Shown piece after piece: positions 45,956 to 56,600 of a stretch of DNA of 64,000 nucleotides (position 1 is its first letter; the number at the start of each line of letters is the position of its first letter). The notes under the pieces were generated by a model. That model made no database searches and was not told the DNA's origin. It saw only the letters and a list, made by a program, of their open reading frames with translations. The position numbers and the translations under genes are program-made. This DNA comes from Tribonema minus (lineage: Eukaryota; Sar; Xanthophyceae; Tribonematales; Tribonemataceae), in contig JAFCMP010000279.1 of NCBI GenBank assembly GCA_017506865.1, positions 558,001-622,000 of the forward strand, read 5' to 3'.

Positions 45956-47715
45956 GATGCCAGTGTGTCAACCCCTGGCTAGCTGGTTAACCACCAACGA
46001 CCAACGCACAGCAGCAGTGGCGGAGCCAGCATGTATGACGACAGCAACAAACAGCGCGCTGTACAGGCCCTAACCAGAGTGCCATGTAGTAGACATTTCA
46101 TTACAGTTGTGAAAACACTTGATGACTGGTTTACCACCTCTGTCTCATCTCTGGCGCCTTTGCGCTAGTCGAAGAGATGACCTGCTTTACAAAGCTGATG
46201 GCTTCTACTGAAAGAGGAGCGCTGACTCTTCTTGCTCATGTACTATATGAGCGCTGCCACACGTGTCCCACGTCCCAGGGTCTTCATACACCTACAGGGC
46301 AGCTGGTTGTAACAAGTCCAGTACCGGTGCTGCATCCCCTGTACAGTGTTTTAGCGACATTTAGTGAGACTTGTTTTGAATGACAAGCGTACATGTATGC
46401 AGTGCCCACTGAAGTGTCAGCCAGTGGTGCTAGGCTTTTCCAGTGCACAGCAGCTACAGTTTCAGCCGGTGCCTTGCATAAAATGCAATGTTTCTTGCCA
46501 CTTAAGCTTCAGCTGCTGGAGATGCTCTGAGCAAGAATGTTGTTTGCTGCTGTTGCCTCCCTTTAATTACCTTGGCCCTTGTCTGGTGATGTTGAAAGTC
46601 GTGTTCAAGCTTGTATAAGGTTCCATGACTCGAGCCATGGATCTGAACACAATGCAGGTTGTCAACATAGTATTACCTGCACTGACTGAAGCGTGCATGT
46701 GCCAACAGGAAGATCTATGGATCTACTAACCTACCGTATGCATTGGCGTTAAAGCAACCACTATCTTGATACCTAGTAGATGATCACCAATTAACTTAGG
46801 CTACTAGGTAAGGCACGTGAAATGGTCATGGTGCACTGTCACTGTTCTGAATAATACAGAAATGCAAGCACAGGTACATGACTGATTGCTCAATCCATTC
46901 AATACAACGGTCACACCCCCATTCAGTACTGCAAAGTTAAGCACATATACGTCTGTCCTGCTGCCGAGCGTTCAAATCTGATAATCGCCAGAGCCTGAGT
47001 TCAGCCACCTGATTTGTGAAATTTGAATGCGCACAAGTCTCCATAGGAGCAGATGCGAGGCATATGAAAGCTGCTGCTGCTACGGCGTCGTCTCCGCTGG
47101 TAACACGCACCGTGACGCTCGCGCTCAGCCCCCAGTACGTGCAACTGTGCCATTTCCGGCAGCGCACCATACCTGCGCCGCGTCCACTGTGAGTGCGACT
47201 TCTTGTGATACTCTTAAAAGGACGTGTGCGGATCCTACGGGCAGCTGGGGCTCTGCACCACATGCGCGATGCAATGGGGACCACTCGGCCAGTTCAATGA
47301 CGGTGCACGTTCAGCGGACTGCAATACATGCCATCCCCCCCCCCCCGTCAAAGAACGGCCTTCGCCGACGTCATCACAGAAAGCAGCGGAGCATGGCCAT
47401 TTGAATGGGGCGTGTTGCGCGTTTACCGCGCGGCGGCGAAGGCAACAAGGCGCTTTCCACGGGCGCCGTCCCTTGGACAGTGCCGATGCCGCGCTGTCAA
47501 CTGAGCTGCTGCACGAATGCTGCTACATGCTCTGCTGCACCGTGACAAATGCTGCTACATGCTCCGTAGTGAACATCTGAGCCCCATGGTCTTGCTACAA
47601 GACGTCTGGACATTTTCACCGGTGTATAGTGACTAGAAGAGCTGTGTCATGAGCTATAACAATTTGAATCTGCCTGCGCCAGCAGCAAGACTTGTAGACT
47701 GCGAGGCGGCCTGCA
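45956..47715. other. Conserved non-coding stretch downstream of GH16-A
   Basis: Collinear with 61251-63223 in the second unit, with patchy similarity. Open frames on either strand (for example 47027-47404) are not conserved as protein between copies, so I call no gene here. Confidence 0.45.
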
Positions 47716-48095
47716 CGCCAGCGGCGCTCCGAAAATGATGAGACTGGCTCAGCGCTTGTGCAGGGTCCTCCTGTGCATACCACAAGGCGCCGCCCATCAA
47801 GGTATGTATGCTGCCAGAACATTTGCGCTAATGCTTCAGCTCGCATGCACCTGCCCGTCAGTAAAGCAGTTTGGGATGGTGTTGCTGAAACCAACTGGCG
47901 CACCACCGGCCTCCATGCGCGGCCTCACGCAGTATCAGTGTCATGTGCAGTGTCTGGCTGCAGCTAGCATATTCATTGATGTGCGGCACAGCGCACTCAG
48001 TGTTGGCGCAGCTGCCCATTTTCGCTGCTCTCTGGTGACAAAGCTCCCTCAGTGTCAACTGCACATGCGTCACAGCTGATGGTCCATGGGCCTCT
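47716..48095. other. Highly conserved block, possible exon
   Basis: Compared with 63224-63590, the second half (47890-48095) is about 97% identical and keeps a plus-strand frame (KPTGAPPASMRGLTQYQCHV...RHSALSVGAAAHF) with two silent and two conservative changes. The minus-strand frame is also preserved. It may be coding or a conserved non-coding piece. Confidence 0.35.
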
Positions 48096-48483
48096 AGCAT
48101 CCCGCCTGAACTCCATCTGATTCACTGCCGAGTTCAGAGCAAGCGCTGCATTGGCATTTGCTGAAAGCGCAAGTGCTAGCAGGATTATAAGCTTGGTCGG
48201 TGATGATCATTGAGGAGTCCCGGTCGATTCAGCTTCTGCGGCGGGGGCGGTGCCGCCAGTATGCAAGTCATCGGCTAGCCGGGTTGCTGGCGCTTGGTCT
48301 AACGCAGCTTTGCATCGCCCCACGCACGACAGAGTGCAGTGTAGGAATTTCGAGCTCAAAAATCTGACCAGCGTCAAGTGCCCCACGATGTACACACCAT
48401 CATACTTGCTCACCCCCCCCCCCCCCCCAACCCCCACCCCCCCATACACACACACCCCACACTCACATATAACACCCCCCAAG

Positions 48484-48666
48484 GGTCCACGGACGCAAGA
48501 GGAGGAGGCAATTTTCGTCGAGGCGTGCAGGCATCTACACGAGCTCGGCCACCCCAAATGGTCCATGATCGCCAAGCTGCTGCCTGGGCGCAATGCGAAA
48601 CAAGTTAAGAACAGCTTCACTCATGCACGGATGACAAGGGTGAAGGCAACCAGACCCGCACCTTAA
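48484..48666 (+). CDS. Terminal exon of a Myb/SANT-domain protein
   Basis: An exon preceded by a C-rich tract and acceptor ...cccccaag at 48483 encodes GPRTQEEEAIFVEACRHLHE, then HPKWSMIAKLLPGRNAKQVK and NSF, ending TRPAP and TAA. The spacing of acidic helix 1, W..IA..LPGR and ..QVKN is that of a Myb/SANT repeat, usually DNA-binding or chromatin-associated. Upstream exons are uncertain; the piece at about 48205-48290 (QLLRRGRCRQYASHRLAGLL), conserved at 63700-63793, may belong to it. The second duplication unit lacks the SANT exon because similarity stops near 63815. Confidence 0.65.
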   Translation, partial: GPRTQEEEAIFVEACRHLHELGHPKWSMIAKLLPGRNAKQVKNSFTHARMTRVKATRPAP

Positions 48667-49045
48667 GCGACGCCGCCGCCGCTGCCGCTGCCGCTGCTGC
48701 CACGCTGGACAAGAGTGAAACGGTTCTTATTTATTTCGCATTGCGCGAAGAGAAGCGCGACCCCAGAAAAAAATGATTCGAGACAGCCGTTTCAGCATTG
48801 GCGCCGCTGCGGGCATATAACAGGCCCATATCGCACTGCACACCTGAAGCATTCACATTTGCGGCAGTGGCAGTGCCAATGGCACTGCTGCTCACCGACA
48901 CGTCCTGTAAAATCTAGCTGCATACTATAGTAGTACATGCATGCACTATGTAGACCTGTGCAACCCCTACTGCGACTGCCGCGCCTCATGGCCCTGCCGC
49001 ACCTCATGGCCTCGGCACGCGTGACTTGCGGTCGCTGAGGAGGCC

Positions 49046-49473
49046 ATGGCGCGCGCGCCTGGCGCGCACACAGCTGCTGCTGCTGCTGTCGTCGAGGAGG
49101 AGGACAACGGGTTCTTCATCCTGCAGCCAAGCGACGACGACGACGAGGACGTGCCCCCTGGCGTCTTCGAGGCGCTCCACGCTGCATTCCCATCGCTCAT
49201 GTGGGTGGCAGCCTCGCGCATGGGTGAGCGCTGGCCCTTGCGTGTGCGCATACATCACCTTCCAACGTGCTTTACATACTGCGTGTATGTGAACATCATT
49301 GTGAAGGCCTCATGTGCGCAGTGCGGCATGGGCCCGCGGTATGCCCGCAGCGGCGCCAATGCTGAAACGGCTTTCTTTGGTGCCTGCGCGTGCACGTCCT
49401 GCAGGCGAGGCGACGCAGCGGTACCGCGCGGATGTGCGCACGCTGTGGTTGGAGCTCGCATAGGCGACCGACG
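49046..49473 (+). pseudogene. Arm A gene piece, acidic protein of unknown function
   Basis: Exon-like 49046-49207 encodes an acidic protein start (VVEEEDNGFFILQPSDDDDE). A possible intron follows (donor ATGG|gtgagc, acceptor cctgcag at 49404), then ATQRYRADVRTLWLELA and TAG. Compared with arm B the sequence contains a 217-bp insertion between direct repeats ctgca (49182-49186 and 49399-49403). The later part (LTTDGARLDELVDLVAMASD) is in a different frame, so the copy is likely broken. Confidence 0.4.
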
Positions 49474-49559
49474 ACATCTTTGACCACCGACGGCGCGCGC
49501 CTCGACGAGCTCGTGGACCTGGTCGCCATGGCCAGCGACTGGGGAGTAGACTTTGAGGC

Positions 49560-49828
49560 AGCGCGGCAGCAGGTGCACGAGCTCGTCGAGGCGCGCGCCG
49601 TCGGTGGTCAAGATGTCGTCGGTCACCGGTCTCCGCCGCGAGCTCCAACCACAGCGCGCGCACGTCCGTGCGGAGCCGCTGCGTCGCCTCGCCTGCAGCG
49701 TGGAGCGCATCGAAAATGCCAGGGGGCACATGCTCGTCGCCGTCGCTTGGCTGCAGGATGAAGAACCCACCGTCCTCCGCCTCGGCGGCAGCCAGCAGCA
49801 CTGTGTGCGCGTCGAACGCGCGCGCCAT
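49560..49828 (-). pseudogene. Arm B gene piece, inverted paralogue of arm A
   Basis: It runs from ATG 49828 (minus): MARAFDAHTVLLAAAEAEDG, then FFILQPSDGDEHVPPGIFDA, then directly GEATQRLRTDVRALWLELAAE with no intron-like insertion. The LTTDGARLDELV segment near the centre is again in another frame. Its upstream flank (gcggtcgctgagcaggcc) matches arm A's upstream flank. Confidence 0.4.
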
Positions 49829-49860
49829 GGCCTGCTCAGCGACCGCACAATGTCACGCGC

Positions 49861-50639
49861 GCTGAGGCTGTCGCGGCGGACCGATGCGGCACCTGCATGC
49901 AGCACTACGGGATGCGCCTGAGCTGTGCCATGCAGTTTGGGGTAACATGCGCTGCACAGTCACAAACTCTGAAGCTCAAACGTTGCACTGTGATGATCAG
50001 GGCTTTCCGTAAATGAGACATGTCGCGTCGACGTCTTCTTCCAGTTCATAATGCAAAGCACGTGGCAGACGCATTTTGCGTACAGCATGCATCATGAGCA
50101 GCAGATGTATGCGCAGGGTGTCGACTGCGATCATCTTCAACGGTAGAAATCACCTCTGTATGCGCAGATCAGTCCTGAAAATCACCAGCAGCTCCGCACC
50201 TGGCCTGTTACTAGCCGTACTCAGCATCAAGTTAACAGTTTGCATGCATTGCCATAGTGCAGACACCGCCAGGCGACAGCAGGAAAGATTTTGTTGAACA
50301 GATTGATCCCGCGTCGGCTGCATTATGGCTTCGAATGCACCTTGTCAGGCAGTGGCAGTGTTGCAGCTGCCACGGCCCCACATTCACTATTCAGCAACTG
50401 TTCTGAGTACGCCTGGAAAAGGCGCGCACAAAAAAGTACATATCGTTGCCTCTCGTCCTAGTTGGAGTCCTCGCAGCATAGGATTGAAGCGCCAATTCTG
50501 TCATCTGTTTGGCTGATCGGCAACGGCTCTCATGCGAAACAAAGTTCAGGATTGCCATGAGGTCTTAAAACTGCGAAGAGGTCCCATCGTCGTAAGGCGC
50601 GCCACCCTGGAGTTCATCCAGTCCCTGTCTGGACTTCAT
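49861..50639. other. Spacer before duplication unit 2
   Basis: No gene seen. The part from about 50460 (gcagcataggattgaagcgc, then caattctgtcatct) reappears at about 63880, marking the start of a further unit. Confidence 0.5.
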
Positions 50640-50771
50640 TCGCATTGCAGTGACCGCCGCTTGCAGTGTTGGACGCCTGTGTGGCAGCTGGCAGAGGTCC
50701 GCCGCCGTTAACAACAGTACCCGTATTCACGCGCTGCGCATTATTCTGTGTCATCGTTCTGTGACCGTCAG

Positions 50772-51677
50772 GCTGCCCTACGACGTGTACAACGCGTCGC
50801 CGCCGCGGCGCAAGCTCGGGCGCTTTGCGCTGGACCTCACCACTGGCTGCGGCGACATGATACTGCACGGCATGAAGAGCTACGTCGTGGGAAGGTCTCG
50901 TGCCACTACAGGTGGGTCTCAGAGCCGCCAAAATACTCGTTTCAAAGACCTGTTTCGCGCACCTGCGCAGCCGTGATGGCGGCCATCGCCGCCGTTGTCT
51001 TTCATGACGCGCACTCTGCGCATCAAGGAGAGTCGTCAAGTAAAGTTGCAATCAAGTAGAGAGTCGTGCGTGGGCGCGGCGCGCTCTAAAAGTGCCGATC
51101 GCTTACGCAAGGTCTGCTACAGCGGTCACCGCCGTGTAGCAGATGCAGGACTTTTCAAGCTGGTCTGAAGTGCGACATTGTCGCAAAGACGCCCATGGCA
51201 GCACAGGCTGCGTGCAGTCGTGTGCAGCCTCTGCGATAGCCCGCGCTCCCTCTGTCTGGCAGCGTGCGCGGCGGCGCGCGCATCAAATTTGAAATCTCGC
51301 AGCTGCGCGTCTCAGCGTAACGCGCGCCCGCTGCAGCGGAAGGCAGGGACTCGACGGCCGAGTCGCGCTGAAACTCCTGCGCTCTGCCTGAACTGTGTCG
51401 CCTGTTTCGCATTGCCTTTTGCCACACTGCGCGTCTCAGTGTTAGCTGCGCCGACAGCTGCAGCTGAAGGCAGGGGCCCTACAGCTGAGCTGCGCTGATT
51501 CTCTTGCGCTCTGCCGGAACTGTGTCGCTTGGCAGGTTTGAGGGCGGCGCGTTCAAGATGTTCCGCAAGGAGGCGGACGCGACGGAGCTGCTGCGCGCGG
51601 CCGCGGAGCGCATCGTCGCGCGCATGGCCAAGACGCCCGATGAGCCCGTCTACGGCAGCGACGACCTCCTCGCATGA
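50772..51677 (+). pseudogene. Truncated copy of the plastid-type protein gene
   Basis: Exons equivalent to 3 and 4 of 35077-37885 are present (50772-50911 and 51536-51677) with splice signals, but no exon 1 or 2 is found upstream. The exon 3 copy is one base shorter (gtcgtgggaagg against gtcgtgggcaagg), which shifts the frame before VSCHYR. The exon 4 copy is nearly unchanged (FEGGAFKMFRKEADATELLR). The duplication breakpoint probably left the 5' half behind. Confidence 0.8.
51300..51535. repeat. Acceptor-proximal tandem repeat (pseudogene intron)
   Basis: About three diverged units containing ctgcgcgtctcagygt, ctcgacggccgag and tcttgcgctctgccggaac-type ends. Unit 1 (37510-37743) has the same structure with fewer units. 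Confidence 0.6.
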
Positions 51678-52307
51678 CGCGTTTACGCACCGCAACGCAC
51701 ACGCATGCGCACACACACGCACGCATACGCACACACTCCGCATGCATACACACAGGCACACCTCTCTCTGATAGCGCACCCGCGCGGGTGCGAGCGCATG
51801 CGCGCGCAAACATGCGCACGGATCGTCTCTCCCTTTACCCAACCTGGCAATCGTCGCCGAAGACGCGGGACGCTGATCACCCAAGCATGGTACCTGGAGT
51901 TCCGCGGGGGCGATTATTTACCACGCTGCTGCCCTTTCGCTGCAGCCGAGGCGCTGGTGTGTGCATTGCCCCTGCCAGCGCTACGCACATGGCACCTGCC
52001 CCCGAAGTCTTTGCTAAGGCGTTGTAGGCCGATAGGCTGGAGGGGTGGGGGGTGGGGGGGCGAGCAAGTGTGGTATTTGGTCTGTTGACTCTCACAGAGC
52101 GTGTGTTGGGGGTGTACATATCACAAATACTCTCTATTAAAAGGTATATCAAGCATGCACAGTAGCAAGGGGGGCGCGAGGTGCAGGTTCTGCACATGCA
52201 GCCCCCTCCTGTGTGGCACCAACAAATTGAACTGGAACTGTGTACTGGGGAACAGTATTTACCAGGGGAGCCATAGGGCGGCATCAGCTGCAGCACCTAC
52301 GACAGCT

Positions 52308-53440
52308 GGTACCTGCCTGCGCAGATGTTGGCGTGCTCTATTTACAAGGGGTGGCATCATAGCTGCTGTACAGGTGTTTGCATTTTACAACACCACAGGC
52401 AGTGGTTGGCTCACAATGCTCAGCTATTGTGGCGGGTGGCATGTTGCCGCTCGCCGCGCACCGCAGCTGCTCGACGGATTGCTGAAGCGCAAGTGTTGTG
52501 CTCGTCCGGATCAGTAATAGCAGCGCGAGCAAAACCTGCACGTGCAATTTACGTTGATATCTGATGCCATTCGCCTCTCTTGAACTGCATGAATTGTACA
52601 CGTGTATGTTGACGCAGTGCTGTCTAGTATGATGATTTACAGCCTTGCAGGCATGGTGCTGCGCGCTGTTCTTGCTTTGCCCTGGGCTCCGTTGCACAGC
52701 CGCTTGTGGTGAACCATGTCCAAAAAGGCTGTGCAATCAATGGCTGTACCTGCACTAAAAGAACGCGACATGGCAAAAGTGTGAAGTGCGTGCCTGTGCT
52801 TGCTACATCATGCGTGCTGCTGCATGCCATGCATTACAGCGAGGAGCACACATCAGCTTGGATCACCTGCAGCATCACCTCATCTCGGCCATTAGCATTG
52901 CCGATGCCAGCCACAGCATGTGGCGTTGGCACTCACAACAGCGCCATATTGAGCGTGAAGATGTTTGCATTGCATTGTATTGCATCCTTGTGATCAGGCC
53001 ATGGTGTCGGTAATGCGTCACTGCTCTCATTCTTGTCCTCTTGGGCCACCGGGTGCTCAGATGTCATCTTTCTGTTTTACTTCTGAAGTAGAACAAAGAT
53101 ATGGGCACCGCCAAGAGCTCTGCTGCTCAGGGTGGATGCCACCACTGACCCAGTGGTCCTCATGCTTATTGGGTGCCAAGGCAGGCACACACTTGTCCAA
53201 GAGATGAGTGCAGCAGGCTTTAGCAGGACGGTTCTTTCAAAAAAAGTGCTTAGGTAGGCTTGAGGTCTTGTTCGTGTGGCCTCATTCAGCTGATTTACAT
53301 TCAACTGGCAACTCGCATCGATGGTCCCCCTGCGCACAGCCTGACAAGTATGTCTGCAGTAGACGAATGAGAGGCGCTTTTTGATGTCCTTCTAGGATCC
53401 TAGGTCAGTCAACGAAAAGGGGATTCACTGAGCCCCCCCC
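52308..53440. repeat. Near-identical 1.1-kb intergenic block upstream of GH16 copy B
   Basis: Partner of 38512-39645; see that entry. A poly(C) run at its right end differs in length between copies. Confidence 0.75.
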
Positions 53441-53670
53441 CCCCCCTCCTCCCCGAGATCTCAGCAACGCGCAGTTTTTTCGGTGACCTAGCGAAGCTGA
53501 GCGTGCTGCCTCGGTGATGCGTACGTGGGGCTTGCGGAAGCTGATTGCGGTCAGGCAGTATACCAGTAAGCGTGCCACGACCAGGCAGTGAGGGCCGACT
53601 CTCCTAGTTCAGCCAATGGCGCTGTTCGCATACGTCGTCAGGCGCTCGCTTCGTGCTCCAGGACAGCCAT

Positions 53671-56600
53671 ATGGTTTCGACAAGCATGCTGGCGCTGCTG
53701 CTACTGGTCAGGTAAGCCCGTACACTCGGCGGCGAACTGAACGCGCTGTGCACGCGGCATTCGGCATCATTTATAAAAGTGGTGTTGGTCGTTCACTCAT
53801 CGGTGTCACTCTCACATGGCATTGCCATGTACCGGTTGCTGCTTGCGCTGCAGCGCGTTCAGTGCAGCAAGAGGTGTACCTTGCGGGCCTCGCATCGACC
53901 CCACCACGCCCGAAGATGCATCCACCTTCACATCTCAGTTGACGGGGGCCACTCTAACATTGGACTGGAGCGATGAATTCACCTCCGACGACATGACTCC
54001 GATAGACCTCTGCAAGTGGGTGGTGATGCAGGGCGATGGCTCCAATTATGTGCGTGATGCACCTGTGTGGGGCATGAACGCGGGGGGCAGATGCAATAAA
54101 AACTTGTTTATCACTGCTGGCTTTTTTAACAGGTAATCGCATTATCGTTTACAAAATGCTCTTGAAACATTCAAGCTTCCAGGAGGTGAGGCGCAGCTAC
54201 AGTAGCAGAAAAATCACAGAACGAGGACTGGCCGCTCCTGTGATTCCCTGCAGCATATTAATTGTTGCCCTGAGCAGCATCAAAGTTCGTCATGTGTGCA
54301 ACAACTGCTTGCAGCTCTTATTAAAAAGCATGGTACTGAGCACACGGCCTGCTCCGCACATGTGCCGCCGCCTTTGTTGTGCCGCGGCTCAGTGCACGCC
54401 GCCAGTGCCAACCGCCAGTCAGCGCTGCACATCAACATTCTCACATATTTGCAAACCTGACCTCAACAGGGCACCTGCTTTGCTGCCCCACTAGTATTCA
54501 CTGGAGTTTCCTGCCCCCCCCCCCCCACATCCCCCCCTTTCTCCTGACGTTTTGACCCCGCGGACGGCGTACTCATGTTGTGTTCTGGCCCCTACTTAGA
54601 AAGACCTTCCCTCCTACCCCCTCACCCACCCCCCGCCCCCTGTCCCCCCCCCCCCCCCCCCAGTGCAACCCCGGCTGGGGCAACGGCGAGAGCCAGTTCT
54701 ACGTCCCCGACGCCGTCTTCCTCATGGAGGACAACCTCTACCTGGAGGCGAAGCGCGTCGCGCCCTTCACGCCGTGCCTCGCGACGCCGGACCAGGTCTG
54801 CACGCCGCCCTGCACGTCGATGTATGAGTACACGTCGGGCAAGGTGTACACGGACGCGGACCTCGCGTTCAAGTACGGGCGCGCGGAGGCGAGGGTTCTG
54901 CTGCCCTTCTTCCAGGGCGCGTGGGCCGGCTTCTGGGCGATGCCCGCCACGTGAGTGAATGAGTCACATGTGGAGCGTCACACTTCAATTTGAAGTCTTG
55001 TCAAGTGTTGTACGCGGACGCGTACCTCGCGTTCAAGTACAAGCGGAGGCGCGCGTTCTGCTGCCCTTCTTCCAGGGCGCGTGGCCCGCCGTCTGGGCGA
55101 TGCCCGCCACGTGAGTGCAGTGCGGAGCGTCACACTTTCAGTGTCATACTTCAAGTGTCACACTTCAAGTAACATCTGGGCGATGCCCGACGAGGTGCAG
55201 TGCGGAGCGTCACACTTCAAGTGTCGTCTAGGCGATGCCCGACACGTGAGTGCAGTGCGGAGCATCGCACTTCAAGTGTCACTCTTCGATAAGTATCGTC
55301 TGGGCGATGCCCGACGCGTGAGTGCAATGCGGAGCGTCACACTTCAAGTGTCGTCATTGGCGATGCCCGCCACGTGAGTGAGTGAGTCACATGCAGAGCG
55401 TCACACCTCAAGTGCGCGGTCGCGGAGGGCGTGCAAGGCCGTGAGCCACAGTCACCCGTGATATAACCTAGTCTCGTATCTCGCAGTGTTTCAATGGCGC
55501 AATTCTCCTGCCTTTCTTCCAGGGAGGCCGCTTCACGTAGAGATTGTGCAGCGATACACTCTGTCAGTGAGCGAGTCGCCTCGCCTGGCACTGTCATGAC
55601 TGGCGCACGCAAGCGAGCGTAGAATGGGAGGCGGAGCAGTGCGGTGGTCTCAGCGGCTGCCAACACGTCATGCACGAGAAGATGTCTTTGGCACTGGCCG
55701 CCTCACAGGGACGCGGAGAGTCACACTTCAAGTCGTATACTTCGAAGTATCTTGCAAGAGGTCCAGCTGTCAGGCACTTCCTCATCTGTCACATTGTTTT
55801 CCTCATTGAGCTGAGCATATCGCTGGCGCGGGAGTTGGCGGAGCGCGTCATGGCGTACACACGCGGAGCGCTAATGCTGGGCTGTGTTGCAGCGCCGGTA
55901 TCCAAGCTTCTAGGGCACAGCGCAGACTAGGCTGCTGCGTTGACGCAAGCTTTCCGATTGCATAGGCAACCCGGCCTCCCTTGGGCCTTTATAAATACAA
56001 GTCCATACGTACAAGCCAATGCTAGCCACGTATATGACGCGTGTCCCCTGCCTCCATGACAGCTTCGACCTGTGCGCGTGCTTATTGAGGCATACCTGCA
56101 TACCTACCTGCCCCATCCTGCCTCGTCACTGCACCGCTGTTCGTGCCATGCACGCGCGCTGATCCCGGCCTCGTGATCTCGCGCCGCGTGCTGACCCCAA
56201 CTCTTGCACGCCCTCATCGCCATATATCTGCAGTTGTCTGTGCCAGCCATATGCACAAGCTGACGCTGCCTTTGTTGTCGCACAATTTGTCTGCCATGAT
56301 GCAGCTACCCCGCAGAGGGCGTCTACGGCACGTGGCCGCTGTCAGGTGCCTCTTGGGCGCCGCAGTTAGGTTTTAGGGTCAGGGTTATGGTTAGGGTTAG
56401 GGTTAGGATTAGGGTTAGGGTTAGGGTGAGTTTTAGGGTTAGGGTTAGGGTTAGGGTTAGGGTTAGCAGTTGAGCGCTGCTTTGAGTAACATGTACGCAG
56501 TGGTAGGATTGCTGTTATTGTTGGAGTACACTGGAAAAACGTAATGAGCTATGCTGTCGGGCCAGTTTCAGGCCTGGTATGAAATGCAACGTGATCTCAG

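Larger units (their letters stand above)
36870..48330 (+). repeat. Tandem segmental duplication, unit 1
   Basis: Collinear with about 50640-63810. It covers plastid-type exons 3-4, the highly conserved block, the GH16 gene, and conserved sequence up to the exon-like piece at 48205-48290 (MQLLRGRG.QYASHRLAGLL-type translation in both). Exons are more similar than introns, except in the block at 38512-39645. Confidence 0.85.
49018..49860. repeat. Inverted repeat carrying two tail-to-tail copies of one gene piece
   Basis: Arm A (49018-49530, plus) and arm B (49560-49860, minus) are reverse complements apart from a 217-bp insertion in A. Arm A begins at ATG 49046: MARAPGAHT, then NGFFILQPSDDDDEDVPPGV and FEALHAA. 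Arm B begins at ATG 49828 on the minus strand: MARAFDAHT, then GGFFILQPSDGDEHVPPGIF and DALHAA. Both continue ATQR.R.DVR.LWLELA and then diverge in frame around LTTDGARLDELV. Arm A also meets a stop after WLELA. I do not recognise the protein. The centre near 49545 could form a long hairpin or give double-stranded RNA. Confidence 0.8.

Noticed and set aside
47027-47404. Cys-rich protein gene downstream of GH16-A
   Set aside because: The frame is not preserved in the duplicated unit (62530-63186 reads differently).
56365-56466. A chromosome end or CRISPR-like array
   Set aside because: The telomeric units lie inside an intron with exons on both sides, and there are no spacers of the kind an array would have.
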